Below, piece by piece: positions 1 to 11,658 of a DNA stretch of 64,000 bases. Source of the stretch: Sycobia sp. Sy_11. Taxonomy: Eukaryota; Arthropoda; Insecta; Hymenoptera; Epichrysomallidae. A program made the position numbers and the translations under genes. Under the pieces are notes generated by a model. That model saw only the letters and a program-made list of their open reading frames with translations. It ran no database searches and was not told the DNA's origin. Where the stretch lies: the NCBI GenBank assembly GCA_018907035.1, contig JACCIC010000298.1:1-64000 (forward strand). The letters run 5' to 3'. The first letter of the stretch is position 1, and every line of letters begins with the position of its first letter.

Positions 1-960
<960 letters not shown>

Positions 961-1856
961 TCAATTTACTTTTAAAATAATTTTTGCAAACAGATTTTTT
1001 TTAGACTAAGACCACTCAGACGTGTTCATTTTCGATCAATCATCCGGAAAAAGGATGTTATAAAAGATGAGTATTTTGTGTAATAATATTGGAATTTTCT
1101 TGAAATATCTTACTGATATTCGAGTACACATATTATACTTCTTTAAAATTTTATCTTTAAATTATAAATATCTGTATGTGTATTTAATTACTGTTTTTAT
1201 TATCTCAAAAAGTTAAAAGAAATACAAACATATATGTTTAATTATTATATAGAAATATAACATATATGTCTGGTACGTTCTATTCCTTATATTATTCATT
1301 TACTCTCAATATCAAAGATTCATCTCTCATATGGTAAATTAATTTAAATTATTTTTTTAATACCTAAAATAACTAAAATAATAAAAATAACTAAAATAAA
1401 TGCACATATTCGTACGCTGAAATTCCGTATATATATTTACACTTGTATATACGAAATCTAGCGCACGAATATGTGCATTTATTTTAATTTTGTTTCCAAG
1501 TATCCCGTCTCGAATATTGCTTGCTATCGCCTCTCCTTTATTTCCTAATACTCCTCTCCCCTGACGACACTGCAGCCTGCTGTAGCTGCACAAACTACTA
1601 CATTACGCTCTCTCGCGCCCTTCTCCCTCTTACCAGCCAGGCACTCATGTCGTAGTATTTTTCTATTCGTACCTTGTCCTACAGAATTCTATCATTACTG
1701 ATCCTAAACGGATCTTATTCGCGGTTCTGTCGCAGAAAAAAGTTTTTCTAGTGGCGCTGCGACGGAACCAGATGCGCCTATGTCCGTGGCAATCTCTATT
1801 CATCTCTGGTATAACCGGGAGTTACTTTATATATAATTTATATATACTTTCTATAC
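961..1856. other. AT-rich spacer, no gene seen
   Basis: AT-rich DNA with no recognisable coding sequence. It holds the hairpin at 1395-1485 and a more GC-balanced patch at 1490-1800 that I cannot assign. Confidence 0.5.
1395..1485. repeat. short inverted repeat (hairpin), arms of about 40 bases
   Basis: The left arm (1395-1434) and right arm (1446-1485) are reverse complements. About 20 outer base pairs are perfect, and after a few internal mismatches the tops pair again (cgtatata). The loop is about 11 bases. Possible explanations are a tiny MITE-like palindrome or a precursor-miRNA-like hairpin. No coding sequence or target-site duplication is evident. Confidence 0.7.
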
Positions 1857-2425
1857 TACTGTGTACAAATATGAGTAAAAATTTATTTATAACTTTTGGA
1901 ATCTTTATTTATTCTTCTAAATCTAATTCATCGCCCTCAAAATAACCCCCCCCCTCCACAGATGCAATGCAACTATGACAAAGCTTATTACTATTTTCAA
2001 AATATTTTTTATACTCTTATTCCGGAATGGTCATCAGTTCCTTATTCGATTCGGCTTTTATTTCTTCAATCGATTCAAAACCGCATCAAGACCCCGAAGT
2101 GCTCTTTTGAGTCGGCTCAACAGCCAGACATCAAACGATGTTAAATCAGGCTAGTATGGTGGTTGCGGATCGATATTAGTTGAATTTTTGGCGAAATGTC
2201 ACGTAAAATCCATGCAGTTTTAGCTGGTTCATTATAGTGATGCAAAAACTAAGAGTTATCTGTCCATAAATTTGGTCTTTTGAGACGAGTAGTTTCACGC
2301 AAATAACGCATAACACTCAAATAAATTCTTAGTCAACCTTTGGCTGGTTGAAAGGAATTCATAATGCACCTCATCACGATAATCGAAGAAAACATTGAGC
2401 ATAACCTTGATTTTTGAGCGACAGA
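1857..2425 (-). pseudogene. decayed irritans-type mariner transposase, 3' half
   Basis: Read on the minus strand in broken frames, this gives a mariner catalytic C-terminus: a VFFDYRDEVHYEF block, a decayed HDN region, a PPY..PDL..FDVWLL block near 2120-2170, FESIEEIKAES, and a glycine-rich YFEGDE end near 1930. Several stops and frameshifts are present. Its terminus (tgtacaaatatga) and 3' coding sequence closely resemble the relic at 27726-28110, so both are old copies of one family. The N-terminal half is replaced by unrelated Tc1-like sequence beyond about 2425. Confidence 0.7.
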
Positions 2426-2429
2426 ATCC

Positions 2430-3276
2430 AATCTTAATTTTTTCTGATGAACCCATCCTTACCACGTGTCAGTAAAGTCTTCTGATTGATTTTTAACATT
2501 TTCTCGGCATTTAGGTTGTCAGTCAGGATGTGCAAAGTGCCGAATCTCTGCTTTCGGAAACAGCTCCAAAGATGCACCTTTATTCCGTGTTGAACGGTCC
2601 GTCGAACAACCCTATTTGTAGAAGTTGACCAGACTCGGGTGAGAACACAACGTGCCCATGTAGAATATTCATCAGTAGAAATTACATTTTCAAAAGTCTC
2701 TTATACATATTCTCATGCGCCTAAGCGAATCGCTTTGTCGCATGTTTTTCAGTTCACAGAGGCTTCTTCACTGTGTTGCTCAATTTCAGGCCACGAGTAC
2801 GAAGTTGGGTTCGAATAGCTGCCTATGTTATATCTCAACCTTTTGCCATTAATTTTGCTTGTCCGTGCGGGCAGTGTTAAATCAAGATTCCGCGAAAACA
2901 GATTCACTATTCTTTCTTCATCTTTTTTGTCCACTTTTCCTATCGAGCCATGTCTGGTGCATTATCCATATTTTTAGCCACTTTATATTACTGTACTCAC
3001 TTCTATACAAATGCCTTTAATTTTCTCATATACGTATTTAGCAGCCGCTAATTGCGATATGTTCACACTTTTCGGGTGGATGCAAAGGAACATAGCTTCA
3101 TATTGCGACGCGTACTTAGCACGCATGGCGTTTTAACGTGATTTTCTTTGAAAGATCAACGATAACTGAATCTCTGTTAACAATGCACCAAGAATAAAAC
3201 TTCCCTCTATTTGCTCGCGAGTTAGGTCGAAATTTTTCATTATCTGTCTGTAAAGTTGACCCGGCTCTTACTAATA
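2430..3276 (-). pseudogene. decayed Tc1/maT-like transposase fragment
   Basis: The minus strand shows pieces typical of Tc1-like transposases: KDEERIVNLFSRN (N-terminal helix-turn-helix region, near 2900), NVISTDEYSTW (near 2660-2690, holding the first catalytic Asp), HGIKVHLWSCF and FGTLHILTDNLNAEKML (near 2510-2600). Stops and frameshifts interrupt it throughout. It abuts the mariner relic below 2425, so this is a nested or recombined scar. The subfamily assignment is tentative. Confidence 0.55.
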
Positions 3277-3625
3277 TTAAATCAGGATTCCGCAAAAACA
3301 GATTCACTATTCATTTTTCATATTTTTTGGTCACGTTGCCTATCGAACCACGTTCTCGTAAATTATCGATTTTTAGCTACTTTATATCGCTGCACCCACG
3401 TCGTATCGCGAGATTTTGGGATCTTTCGGGCGGATGAAAAGTAATACAGCCTCATAGCGCAACGCATAGTTAGCACTCATGGCGTTTAACGTCATTCTCT
3501 TTCGGAAAATCAAGGACAACTGAAAATTTGTTGACAATGCATCAGAGACAAAGCTTCTCTCTATCGGCTCGCGAAGGAATTAAAGCGAAATCTTTCATTA
3601 CCTATCAGAAAAAATCGACCACATT
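2878..3625. repeat. tandem duplication, unit of about 399 bp, in the Tc1-like relic
   Basis: Sequence from about 2878 recurs from about 3277. Shared landmarks in order are attccgc.aaaacagattcactatt, tatcga.cca, ttttagc.actttatat, gcacgcatggcgttt versus gcactcatggcgttt, and ctctat..gctcgcga. The copies differ by many substitutions and small gaps, so the duplication is old. Confidence 0.7.
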
Positions 3626-3639
3626 CTTACTTGACCGAC

Positions 3640-3965
3640 TGTGAATAAAGTCATGCTGTGTATATGGTGGAACCAAAAGGATGTCTATAGTACGAACTGC
3701 TTCCGAGTGGTCAAAATATCAAAGGACTATTGTGTCGAACCTAGCTTATTCGTTTGAAGCGAACATTACATTAAAATCGGCCAGAATATGAGACCAGGCA
3801 TGATTTCGTCATGTTTCATCATAAAAGCACTCGGACACATATTGCGGCTTTAGTCAAAAACTATTTAGAGAACTGTGAATGGGAAATTCTATCTCACCCG
3901 CCTTACAATTCAGACTAGGCACCATCTCTCTTCCAGCGAAAATTATTGGGCCAAAGCACTAAGTT
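3640..3965 (+). pseudogene. decayed mariner transposase, catalytic C-terminal fragment
   Basis: The plus strand gives mariner blocks in broken frames: a CVYGG/WWNQKDV-like block near 3655, RPEYETRHDFVMFHH, HIAALVKNYLENCEWEILSH, then PPYNSD near 3900. This corresponds to the second catalytic-Asp region up to just before the third. The fragment is short and has stops. It lies opposite in strand to the preceding Tc1-like relic, so it is a separate insertion. Confidence 0.65.
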
Positions 3966-4254
3966 AAACATTAACAACAGTAGGCAAGTCCGTTGGAGCT
4001 CGACTTACGAAGAACGAGAGCAAAACAGAGAGAATAAGAACTTTAGCCATGGCATAAATAAGCGGTGCTGAGCTTGAAGTTGAAAATATTACACTGAGAC
4101 TGGTAGCGTGCTCCCAGTTAGGTACTGGGATCTGTTTATAACGTGTAAGGACTGTTCGGTGCAGGCCTCGCTAGCGCTGGTGCGTCAGCAGAATCTTTGA
4201 TTTGATGAAAGCGTCGTGATGCTCACTTTCGCACGCCCATGTCAAATTGTTTTT
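3966..4254. other. unassigned sequence between transposon relics
   Basis: I see no gene here. A tRNA-like stretch near 4100-4140 was considered and rejected because it has no B-box or acceptor stem. Confidence 0.35.
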
Positions 4255-4480
4255 TTTTTTTTAAACAGCTTTATCAAAGGTAGTTTAATTTCTGCCATGG
4301 ATTTTCTCCAGATCGGTGCATAACACGTTTTTATCCACTAATACCCTAGATGCTCAGTCTTCTCGATGTTTATTTGCAAGGCTATTTCTTATAGGCACTG
4401 TAATACTGTCGTCAATTTTGGAGTGTGCTCTTCGAACGAGTTTGTAGCAACGATGATGTCGTCCATGTATACAAAAACTG
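4255..4480 (-). pseudogene. Ty3/gypsy reverse transcriptase fragment
   Basis: The minus strand reads VYMDDIIVATNSFEEHTPK (4425-4480), which is the RT YxDD box and the conserved block after it. It continues into EIALQINIEKTEHLG and SMAEIKLPLIKLF, as in gypsy RTs before the RNase H domain. It resembles the RT of the element at 12.4-13.2 kb but is decayed and only about 75 codons long. Confidence 0.7.
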
Positions 4481-5489
4481 AAGATATCATTCCGATGAGG
4501 AATTTCTATTGCTTTCACTGTTGCTTTAAAATTTGTCCGGTGATCGTCTTCTGATGCCCATGTGGTTGGACGTCGATTTCTATCACGGGGAGAGACGTCT
4601 CATCGTGGCAGGTTCCACTTCTTGTTTCTAAGAGATGAATCCCGTTGTCTTTCCTTTCGTCGAGTTAGTATCGAGGCGGAGGACTCTGCGAGGTTGACCT
4701 GAATTGTTTTTTCCTGCAAGGTTTTCTCATCTAAGGCAGCTACCCTAGATCTTTGGTTATTCGTTTAGATTGTTATGTTGTGATATTTTATTTGTGTAAA
4801 TGCTATTCAGATTAATAGTGATTCATTAAACTTAGAATGTTTAAAATATTGAAATTATTTATAGCTGCATTCACTTTAGTTTATTCATTAATGTTATTGA
4901 TCCTATGGCAGAGTTCAGTTTATTAATCCTTATTTCATATTCTCTTCTAACAAACAGCGTATAATTTATTTATTTTTATTTTCTTTGTTGTAAGTTTATT
5001 TATGATTGTTATATTTGTTGTTTAATGTTAGTTTAGCTATTCTTATTAATTTAGTTAGTTATTGGATTATATTAGCAACCGAATCGTTTTCTAGTAGGTT
5101 TGCAATTGTTGTCATCTGGCATCTAATATGTTCCATACTCTTTATAATACCACATGGTATTGTTATACTATTTATATAATGGATTTGTATTTTATTAAAA
5201 TTTCAATCACTAAGATTGCGGGTGTTATTTATTTACTTTAATCTATTTATATCAATAAGATATATTTGTTTGTTTCGGTTAGTATAATTGTTTATTTTAT
5301 CCAGTTTATTATTAATGGAATTATTTATTTATTAAGGTTTAAGTATATAATTATTAACTCTGCTGTTTTCCTCTTGTCAATAGTGATTCCCTTGGTGTCG
5401 ACTGGTCTAACTCTTCAATTAGCTGGGATAACGCCTATCCTTTATACAAAGTCTCACCAGTATTTTATTACCTTATGATTATATTTCAT
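4481..5489. other. spacer, no gene seen
   Basis: A GC-balanced stretch to about 4760 may be more of the adjoining gypsy fragment, but I cannot place it. After that the DNA is AT-rich with no recognisable coding sequence. Confidence 0.4.
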
Positions 5490-6112
5490 TTATTGTTTGA
5501 ATGTTGCGCATGGTATGTTTCGTCACCTGTTATAACACGTTTTATTAGTTCTGCATCATTATTAACTTTATTTAGCGACTCCTGAGCAACTTCCATTCGC
5601 CGCTGTTTTTGCTCGAAATTCAACAATTTTGGAACAAATTTTGCTGCCATACGTTTCATATGCAAAACATTCGAAAAAATTCCTTCGCATGAGCCAACTG
5701 ATATGCCAACATCATCAGCGACTTGTCTGTTTGTTCGTCATCTTCAACGTTTTCGCGGCCATCTTGGAAATGCTTATGCCACTCGTAAATCGTTGCTTTA
5801 CTCATAGCAGACTCACCATATGCCTTTATTAATATTTTACAAACATCACTATACTTTATTTCCTTTTTCACGCAAAATTGAATACAAATACTTTGCTCCA
5901 TTTTTTTTCACAAACGAAAATCGCCGAGCTTAAAAAACACACATCTAACGTTAGCGACTGACACTTAAAAAGTAAGCAATGAATATTGCTGAAAATTTTA
6001 CCGTACTTTTAGTAGTATGCGTACCAACATAATAAAAAATTTTTTATACAGATGGGCTCTTTAAACACGCGAAATTTAAAAATTCTCGTTACTTTTTGAA
6101 CACACCTCGTAT
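5490..6112 (-). pseudogene. mariner N-terminal half with one terminal repeat
   Basis: The minus strand encodes a mariner DNA-binding region from 5901: IQFCVKKEIKYSD, AYGESAMSKATIYEWHKHF, GRENVEDDE (near 5745). Further parts in other frames are AAKFVPKLLNFEQKQRR and IKRVITGDET near 5510, the first catalytic Asp. The remainder of the catalytic domain is missing, so the copy is truncated. The sequence ending near 6112 (actttttgaacacacctcg) looks like the 5' terminal repeat of this mariner type. Confidence 0.75.
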
Positions 6113-6212
6113 ACTTACCGTGGCTGCCTCGCTGCGTCGGTGAAGTGTGCGAGAGAAAAAGCTGCCACGCTGACGGGGAGAGAAGGGGAAATGGATATAT
6201 ATATATATATAT

Positions 6213-7483
6213 TGTAACCGCCCGAACGGCGGCTGTAGGTGAGAGCGCTCGTGCGAAACCGCGAGTGTTCGGGCGTGTCCGCGAAACGATACGCGCGAGC
6301 CGCGAGGGCGCTGGAAGCGCTGTAGGAAGTAAGAAGTTCGGAACGAACTTCGCATTCTTGTCTTGACCTTCGTCAATCCGAGTTCTCGAGTTGGTTCTTC
6401 GTCGTATATCTTTTTCCTTTTCGTCCCCGACGCACCTTTATTCTGTCCCGCGGTAGAATACCGTAGTTTTGCCCGTTCGCGATCGTATCGTGAAGCGTGA
6501 AGTAAGGTCGCAGTTTTGCGCCTTTCGCGGGAACGCGTAGTAAGTTTGCCCTCGCGCAAACTCCGTGCGAAAGCATCGGCATCGACGGGGAGAGGACACG
6601 CGGCGACATCCTCGTATCAGCCCCGAACTGTGAGCGGAAGCTTTGAGGAAGCGTGTGCGCGTTGCCATACGCGTGCCGTTGTGAGCCAGCAACGCCATCA
6701 GCGGCTACGAGCCGCAGCCACGCGCAGCCGCGCGAGCCAGCAGCTAGGAGCGAGAGAGAGAGCGCGCGCCCGGTCGCCCGGACAGCAGCGACCGCACCAG
6801 CGAGCGACAGCGACCGCACCAGCGAGCGCCAGCGACCGCACCAGCGAGCGCCAGCGACCGCACCAGCGGGCGTCCGCGACAGCACCGGCGAGCGCCAGCG
6901 ACAGCATCATCGTCGTCGGCGGCAAGTAGCTTTTGCTTTTGTCATTTCATTCAGGTGTGCATATAGCTAGGTCCTGACCCGCCGCCGCACCCACGCGCCG
7001 TGATCTGCCGACTGCATAGCTTCGCGGGTTAGCCGTATAAGATGTATTTATCGCGCGTAGCATAGCCATTAGTTTTATAATCCCGTTTATCGTATTGTAT
7101 CGCCGTAAATGCGTTCGCGTATAAATTGTCCGTTAGCATATAATATGTAGTGTAATACCGTTGTTCCCACGTGTTTCGTCAAGAGCGTCCCGTTCCGTTT
7201 CCCCCGTCCCCGTAGATGTTAAAGGAGTGCATGATTAACTGAATAATCGATGTAGTGTCGCGGAACCCGCACTCAGTATTAACTATATGTATCGCTTCAT
7301 CATTGTAAGTAGTCGGTTTGTATAAATAAATAGTAATTTTGTAATAATCTGATAAAATCACTCGCGTGGATCATTCTCCGTTCCCCGTCCCCTTTCAGCG
7401 GAGTGCACGGCCGGCAGCGTGGAAGAGTCCACACACACACACACGCAAGTGAACAGTAAGTATAACCCGATTTCGGGGTTATA
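6213..7483 (+). repeat. 5' LTR (1271 bp) of the gypsy element
   Basis: It matches 18282-19510 almost throughout. It begins TGTAACCGCC and ends CGGGGTTATA just before the primer binding site. It is CpG-rich in the first 800 bases. A possible polyadenylation signal AATAAA lies at 7325-7330, followed by a (CA)n run near 7430. It is 42 bp longer than the 3' LTR, explained by two extra 22-bp tandem units minus one CA dinucleotide. Reading frames within it are by-products of high GC content. Confidence 0.95.
6787..6874 (+). repeat. 22-bp tandem repeat in the 5' LTR (4 units)
   Basis: The unit agcgaccgcaccagcg plus a variable tail occurs four times here and twice in the 3' LTR (18856-18899). It may be an enhancer-like U3 repeat; that is inferred only from its position. 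Confidence 0.85.
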
Positions 7484-7486
7484 AAA

Positions 7487-7506
7487 TGGCGCCCAGAACG
7501 TGGGGC
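7487..7506 (+). other. primer binding site (PBS)
   Basis: TGGCGCCCAGAACGTGGGGC begins three bases after the LTR end. It starts with TGG, the complement of a tRNA CCA end. The relative at 62603 has TGGCGCCCAAGCAGTGTGGC in the same position. I could not identify the tRNA. Confidence 0.8.
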
Positions 7507-10500
7507 CCGCGACAAAAGTGATCCTGAAGCCTCGTAGAAGAGCCACATCGTGCACACACTCTTTTTCCCGATCCCCTTTAGTCTAGCTGCACGAAGAAAA
7601 AGTACGCAACACACGTACAAGTGCACACACAGACAGGCGACGATTGCAGCCACAAGTGTGCGCAGAAGAATGCGCAATAGCATAAATGTGTCAGAAATTT
7701 TTACTGACAAATTTTTATGATTAGATGCTTCTCCCCTTTTTCCCTTTTCGTCACGTCTAGGTACTAATATATTAATTAACAATTTATAATTAATTAATTA
7801 AATTATCGGGCTAAAACTAATGTACATAAATGCCTTCTCGTTATCCCCCCCTATGTATATTGAGTAAAGTCAAGCAAGGTGTTATATAGAAAATAGTTTC
7901 TTTTAATTTTATACTCATATAAATTTTGCATGTACTTATTGATATTGTATTTTACATGAATATATATATGTATTTATAATAATGAAAGTATAAGTAACAG
8001 TATAATTATAATTTTACTTATAATTTCATTTATATTAGCAAAATGCGCTATTTGTTGACTGAAATGTAAACACACAAAAGAGAACAACTTTCTCTTTTTC
8101 TTGAGAAATATGCTGGTATTTCAAAATTGAAATAACAGCACAGTAAAGGATAAATTTAGTAATTACATAAATAAAAGTACAATGTCGAGGTCAAATACCT
8201 CTTAAACTTAGTGTGTTTACATGCAAAATAAATAGCCTTTTCTGAAAATCTTTACATACATTGTCAGTTATTCGAATCTAAATTATTTCTATATAATCCA
8301 TGTATTATTTACATATCATTTTAAATTACTGATATTATATTTGACTTTATAGAATATTTCTCATATGCTCCATATATATATCTCATATACATTTAACTGA
8401 TTTTTGATATTATGTCTGTCCTTTCTCGCCACTCATGTCCCTAAATTTTTATTAACTTGTTACATAATATATCATATATGCATATCGTTTCCTCTCTTAT
8501 TATGTGCAAAAGCACATGAATGTCGTATAGTCCCTGCACCTTTTATACCATTTTACAATACCACATATGACCCTCGCTACACATAGAAGATAGTTATATC
8601 TTAAATATATACTTCATCGATGTACTCAGAAGAAATAGCATATATATATCAAGTTGGAGACTAGAAAAGATCAAGGAAATTATCAGCATTATAAGACTTT
8701 GTAGCTAATAAGCGTATGCAATAACAAGGATACCACACTCAGTGCATACAGGACACTTCCCCCCATTGCTATCGATATCGCTTTTTTTTTATTATCGATT
8801 ACTACAATTATAGCTTAAAATACTTTATTAAATATAAATACCTCATAAAGAGAGGGGCTCAAGTAGCAGAAGATCTTCTCTCCCTCTTCCTTCTGACAGG
8901 TATAACCTATATGTTTGACATATAGATGCACAGGGTGAATTTTGAAAGAAAACAATTACCATGAAGGAATTGAATTTTCTCAATTTTATAAAGTGAAGGT
9001 AGATGAGAATATCCACTTCGATAGTAGAAATTAATTTTAAATCATTTTTAAGAAAATTAAGGACATTTAGTAATAAAACACTGATGGTAGTGGGACTGTA
9101 GCCAAGTATAATAGAAAACTTGGTAAATTGAAAGAGAAAAGCCAATGCCGCTAATCTCTTTTCATCTTCTGAAAACAACTGGCCCTATTTAATTATTTCA
9201 CTGACATATTGATGAATATTTATCGTCAAGCTGGTCATTTGGACAAATAGTGCTGGGGATATATACAAACAAACATAACTGAAAATACAAGGAGGAAATC
9301 ACACGCTTAATTACAATAACCTCTTAATACTGTGAGTATTCTTTTATTTTCAGCTGCTAAATACTAAACTGCTAAATACTAACTAATAATAAATAACCTC
9401 AAATAACATTGAATAATAGTAAGCAGAATGATTAGTATAGATGTGATATCGACACCACTACAGTAAAATAGCTTTATAATGGACTACAAAATAATGCAAT
9501 AAATATATTAATCCAGTTGAAGATTATTACCACCACTTATCATAAATAACAAGTTAACAACAAACCAACTAAAGATATAATAACCAAGTAAGTATAGTAG
9601 CTGAAGGTAGTAATAACAAGACAGGAAACCACATAACGAGAGGACCAATATAAATGAAATAACAAAAAAACCAAAGGAAACATTAACGAACAATTGGATA
9701 CCTTTTCCTTTAAGGACAAATGAGTGGATATAATTAATAACAATAGTAAACACAAACTAGACGTGTAAATAAAACCAAGTAAACTTCTTAGCATTGACAA
9801 ATAACATAACAATTATAACTAAACAAACATAAATAAGTATTTTCTGTGAAAAAAAAACAAGGGGAGAGAAAATATACTGTCTATATACATTTTTTTATAT
9901 ATGTATTTTTAGTGTGATATTACTTTTTTTTAATTATTAATAAATAAAGCAACAGGAGGATTTTATTTTTTTTTCTTCCATTTCAATAAGTCTTAATTGA
10001 ATCAACTACTGTCAGACAGGAATACTGCACTCTAAAATAGGTGTAGCCTAATAGAATACTGCAGTACTGGACAAATAACAACCTTAGTCAAGGTAACTGG
10101 GATAACAATAATTCAATTCAATATAACATAATATCAATAATAATAATAATAATAACAACAATAATAACAATAATAATCATAATATCAATAATAACAATAA
10201 TAATAACAACAATAATAATCATAATATCAATAATAACGATAATAATAACAACAATAATAACAATAATAATCATAATACCAATAATAATAATAATAGTAAC
10301 ATAATAAGAATGATAATAGCAACCATCAATAAATAAATTTTGATAAACAATTCTTTTTTCTCTCTATCAACAAATTCGGAACTACTGTTTCACACCTAAA
10401 TTAAATCAGTCTTAAAAATTTTCTTTTTTTTTACAAAAAAAAAATTTTTTTTTTACTTTACCTTTAGAAAATTTTTTTTTTTCATTGGTATATATAAATC

Positions 10501-10635
10501 AGCACACAGAATAATAATTATTTTCTTTGAAAAAAAAAAGGATTATAACCAATCTCATAAATAATCACACCTGAAGAAAAAAAAAGAGGATTACAACATA
10601 ATAACATTCCTTTTATTATTATCTACTTATACTAT
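7507..10635 (+). other. long AT-rich leader region of the gypsy element
   Basis: About 3.1 kb between PBS and recognisable gag. The first 250 bases resemble the leader of the 62.6 kb relative (both have gaatgcgca.tag). From about 7750 the DNA is AT-rich with no ORF I recognise, unlike the GC-rich coding part. The gag N-terminus would be expected just upstream of 10642 but is absent. The sequence may be a replacement, an insertion, or a normal long leader. The junction with gag is near 10636. Confidence 0.55.
10135..10320. repeat. imperfect (AAT/AAC)n tract
   Basis: A run of aat, aac and atc triplets with a loose higher-order repeat of about 50-60 bases (several cataatatcaataataac-like recurrences). 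Confidence 0.9.
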
Positions 10636-10656
10636 ACTCTACGCCTAGAAGAGGAA

Positions 10657-11658
10657 TTGCGTGACAGAACGCAAGGCTCAAAAGAGCCCATTGGCTCTTA
10701 CCTCAGAGGCATACGTGTCCTGCTAGATAAAATGGCGCCTGCACTGAGACTGGAAGCACAGCTCGACAGGATATATAGAAACCTGCCTCCATCATACATG
10801 GAAAAAATCAATAGAAGCGAGTTCCAGTCCATCGACGAGCTGCAATTGCTGGGCCAGCAAATTGAGCTGACGAGCGAGCTCACAAAACGATATAAAGAGC
10901 CACCGGCACAAGACGAATGCATGGTGAGTACCGCGGCCTGCTCTCCGTCGGAAAGGGCGAACAGACGATCGAGACTGGCGGCAATCGATAACGATAAAAA
11001 CACGGCCCCGAAGAAAACGGTTACGATAAGTGAACCATCCGCCTCAACAGACACTAGGAGCGACAGTGTACGATCGTATTCCCACAACTCACGGAGAGAC
11101 ACCCGAAGAGACAGTCCGTTCCAAATAGTCAACAGGGAAACAACGGCAAAACGAACAGAAGAGAACAGGCGACAAAGAAGTCCATCGCCACGGTATCGGT
11201 CACCGTCCCCCTACCATAGAAGACCACCCCCCTCACCCAGATACCCCTCACCTGTATCGGCATCACGTCCAAGCAACCCCTCTCCATCCCCACCATACCG
11301 ACACAAATACCCCTCGCGAAGTCCCCCACGTGACCGAGACCAGGAATCACCGAGAAGGAGAACACCTGACCGACAATACCGATCGCCTAACAGAGACGAT
11401 CATAAGTACCGCACGTACAGATCGCCCGACAGGCGAGACCAGGAATATCGTTCCCCGACACGAGAGAACGGACGACGTTCTAGAAATGGACCGCAGCGGG
11501 AGGACGACAGGCCCTGTTGGACCTGTAAGAAACCAGGGCACTGGGCAGACAGATGCCCGGATAGACGGAAAGTCTACTGTTATAATTGTGGCGAAAACAA
11601 TGTCACGACATTGAATTGTCCCCGCTGCAGCCCACGGAAGAGCTCGGGAAACGAGTAA
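10657..11658 (+). CDS. gag: gag polyprotein, N-terminally truncated (gypsy element)
   Basis: Gag packages the element RNA in virus-like particles. Homology to the retrotransposon gag family begins at about 10642 (RLEEELRDRTQG, then IGSYLRGIRVLLDKM). The usual upstream capsid sequence is absent, and the frame runs back only into low-complexity AT-rich codons with a stop at 10558. The listed start is a TTG, not a supported initiator. A long Arg/Ser/Pro-rich segment (about residues 90-280) leads to two cysteine clusters: CWTCKKPGHWADRC (residues 287-300), a classic CX2CX4HX4C knuckle, and CYNCG..C..C from residue 308. The frame ends at TAA 11656-11658, directly after a -1 slippery heptamer, and overlaps the protease frame by 73 bases. 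Confidence 0.8.
   Translation: MRDRTQGSKEPIGSYLRGIRVLLDKMAPALRLEAQLDRIYRNLPPSYMEKINRSEFQSIDELQLLGQQIELTSELTKRYKEPPAQDECMVSTAACSPSERANRRSRLAAIDNDKNTAPKKTVTISEPSASTDTRSDSVRSYSHNSRRDTRRDSPFQIVNRETTAKRTEENRRQRSPSPRYRSPSPYHRRPPPSPRYPSPVSASRPSNPSPSPPYRHKYPSRSPPRDRDQESPRRRTPDRQYRSPNRDDHKYRTYRSPDRRDQEYRSPTRENGRRSRNGPQREDDRPCWTCKKPGHWADRCPDRRKVYCYNCGENNVTTLNCPRCSPRKSSGNE

Noticed and set aside
4095..4145. tRNA-like stretch (tggtagcgtgctc with a cccag/ctggg stem)
   Set aside because: No B-box, acceptor stem or T-arm was found nearby.
6373..6929. Several overlapping 100-170 codon frames on both strands, repeated at 18.4-19.0 kb
   Set aside because: They lie inside the LTRs, where GC-rich sequence lacks stops. 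Paired copies differ by repeat units, and no domain is visible.
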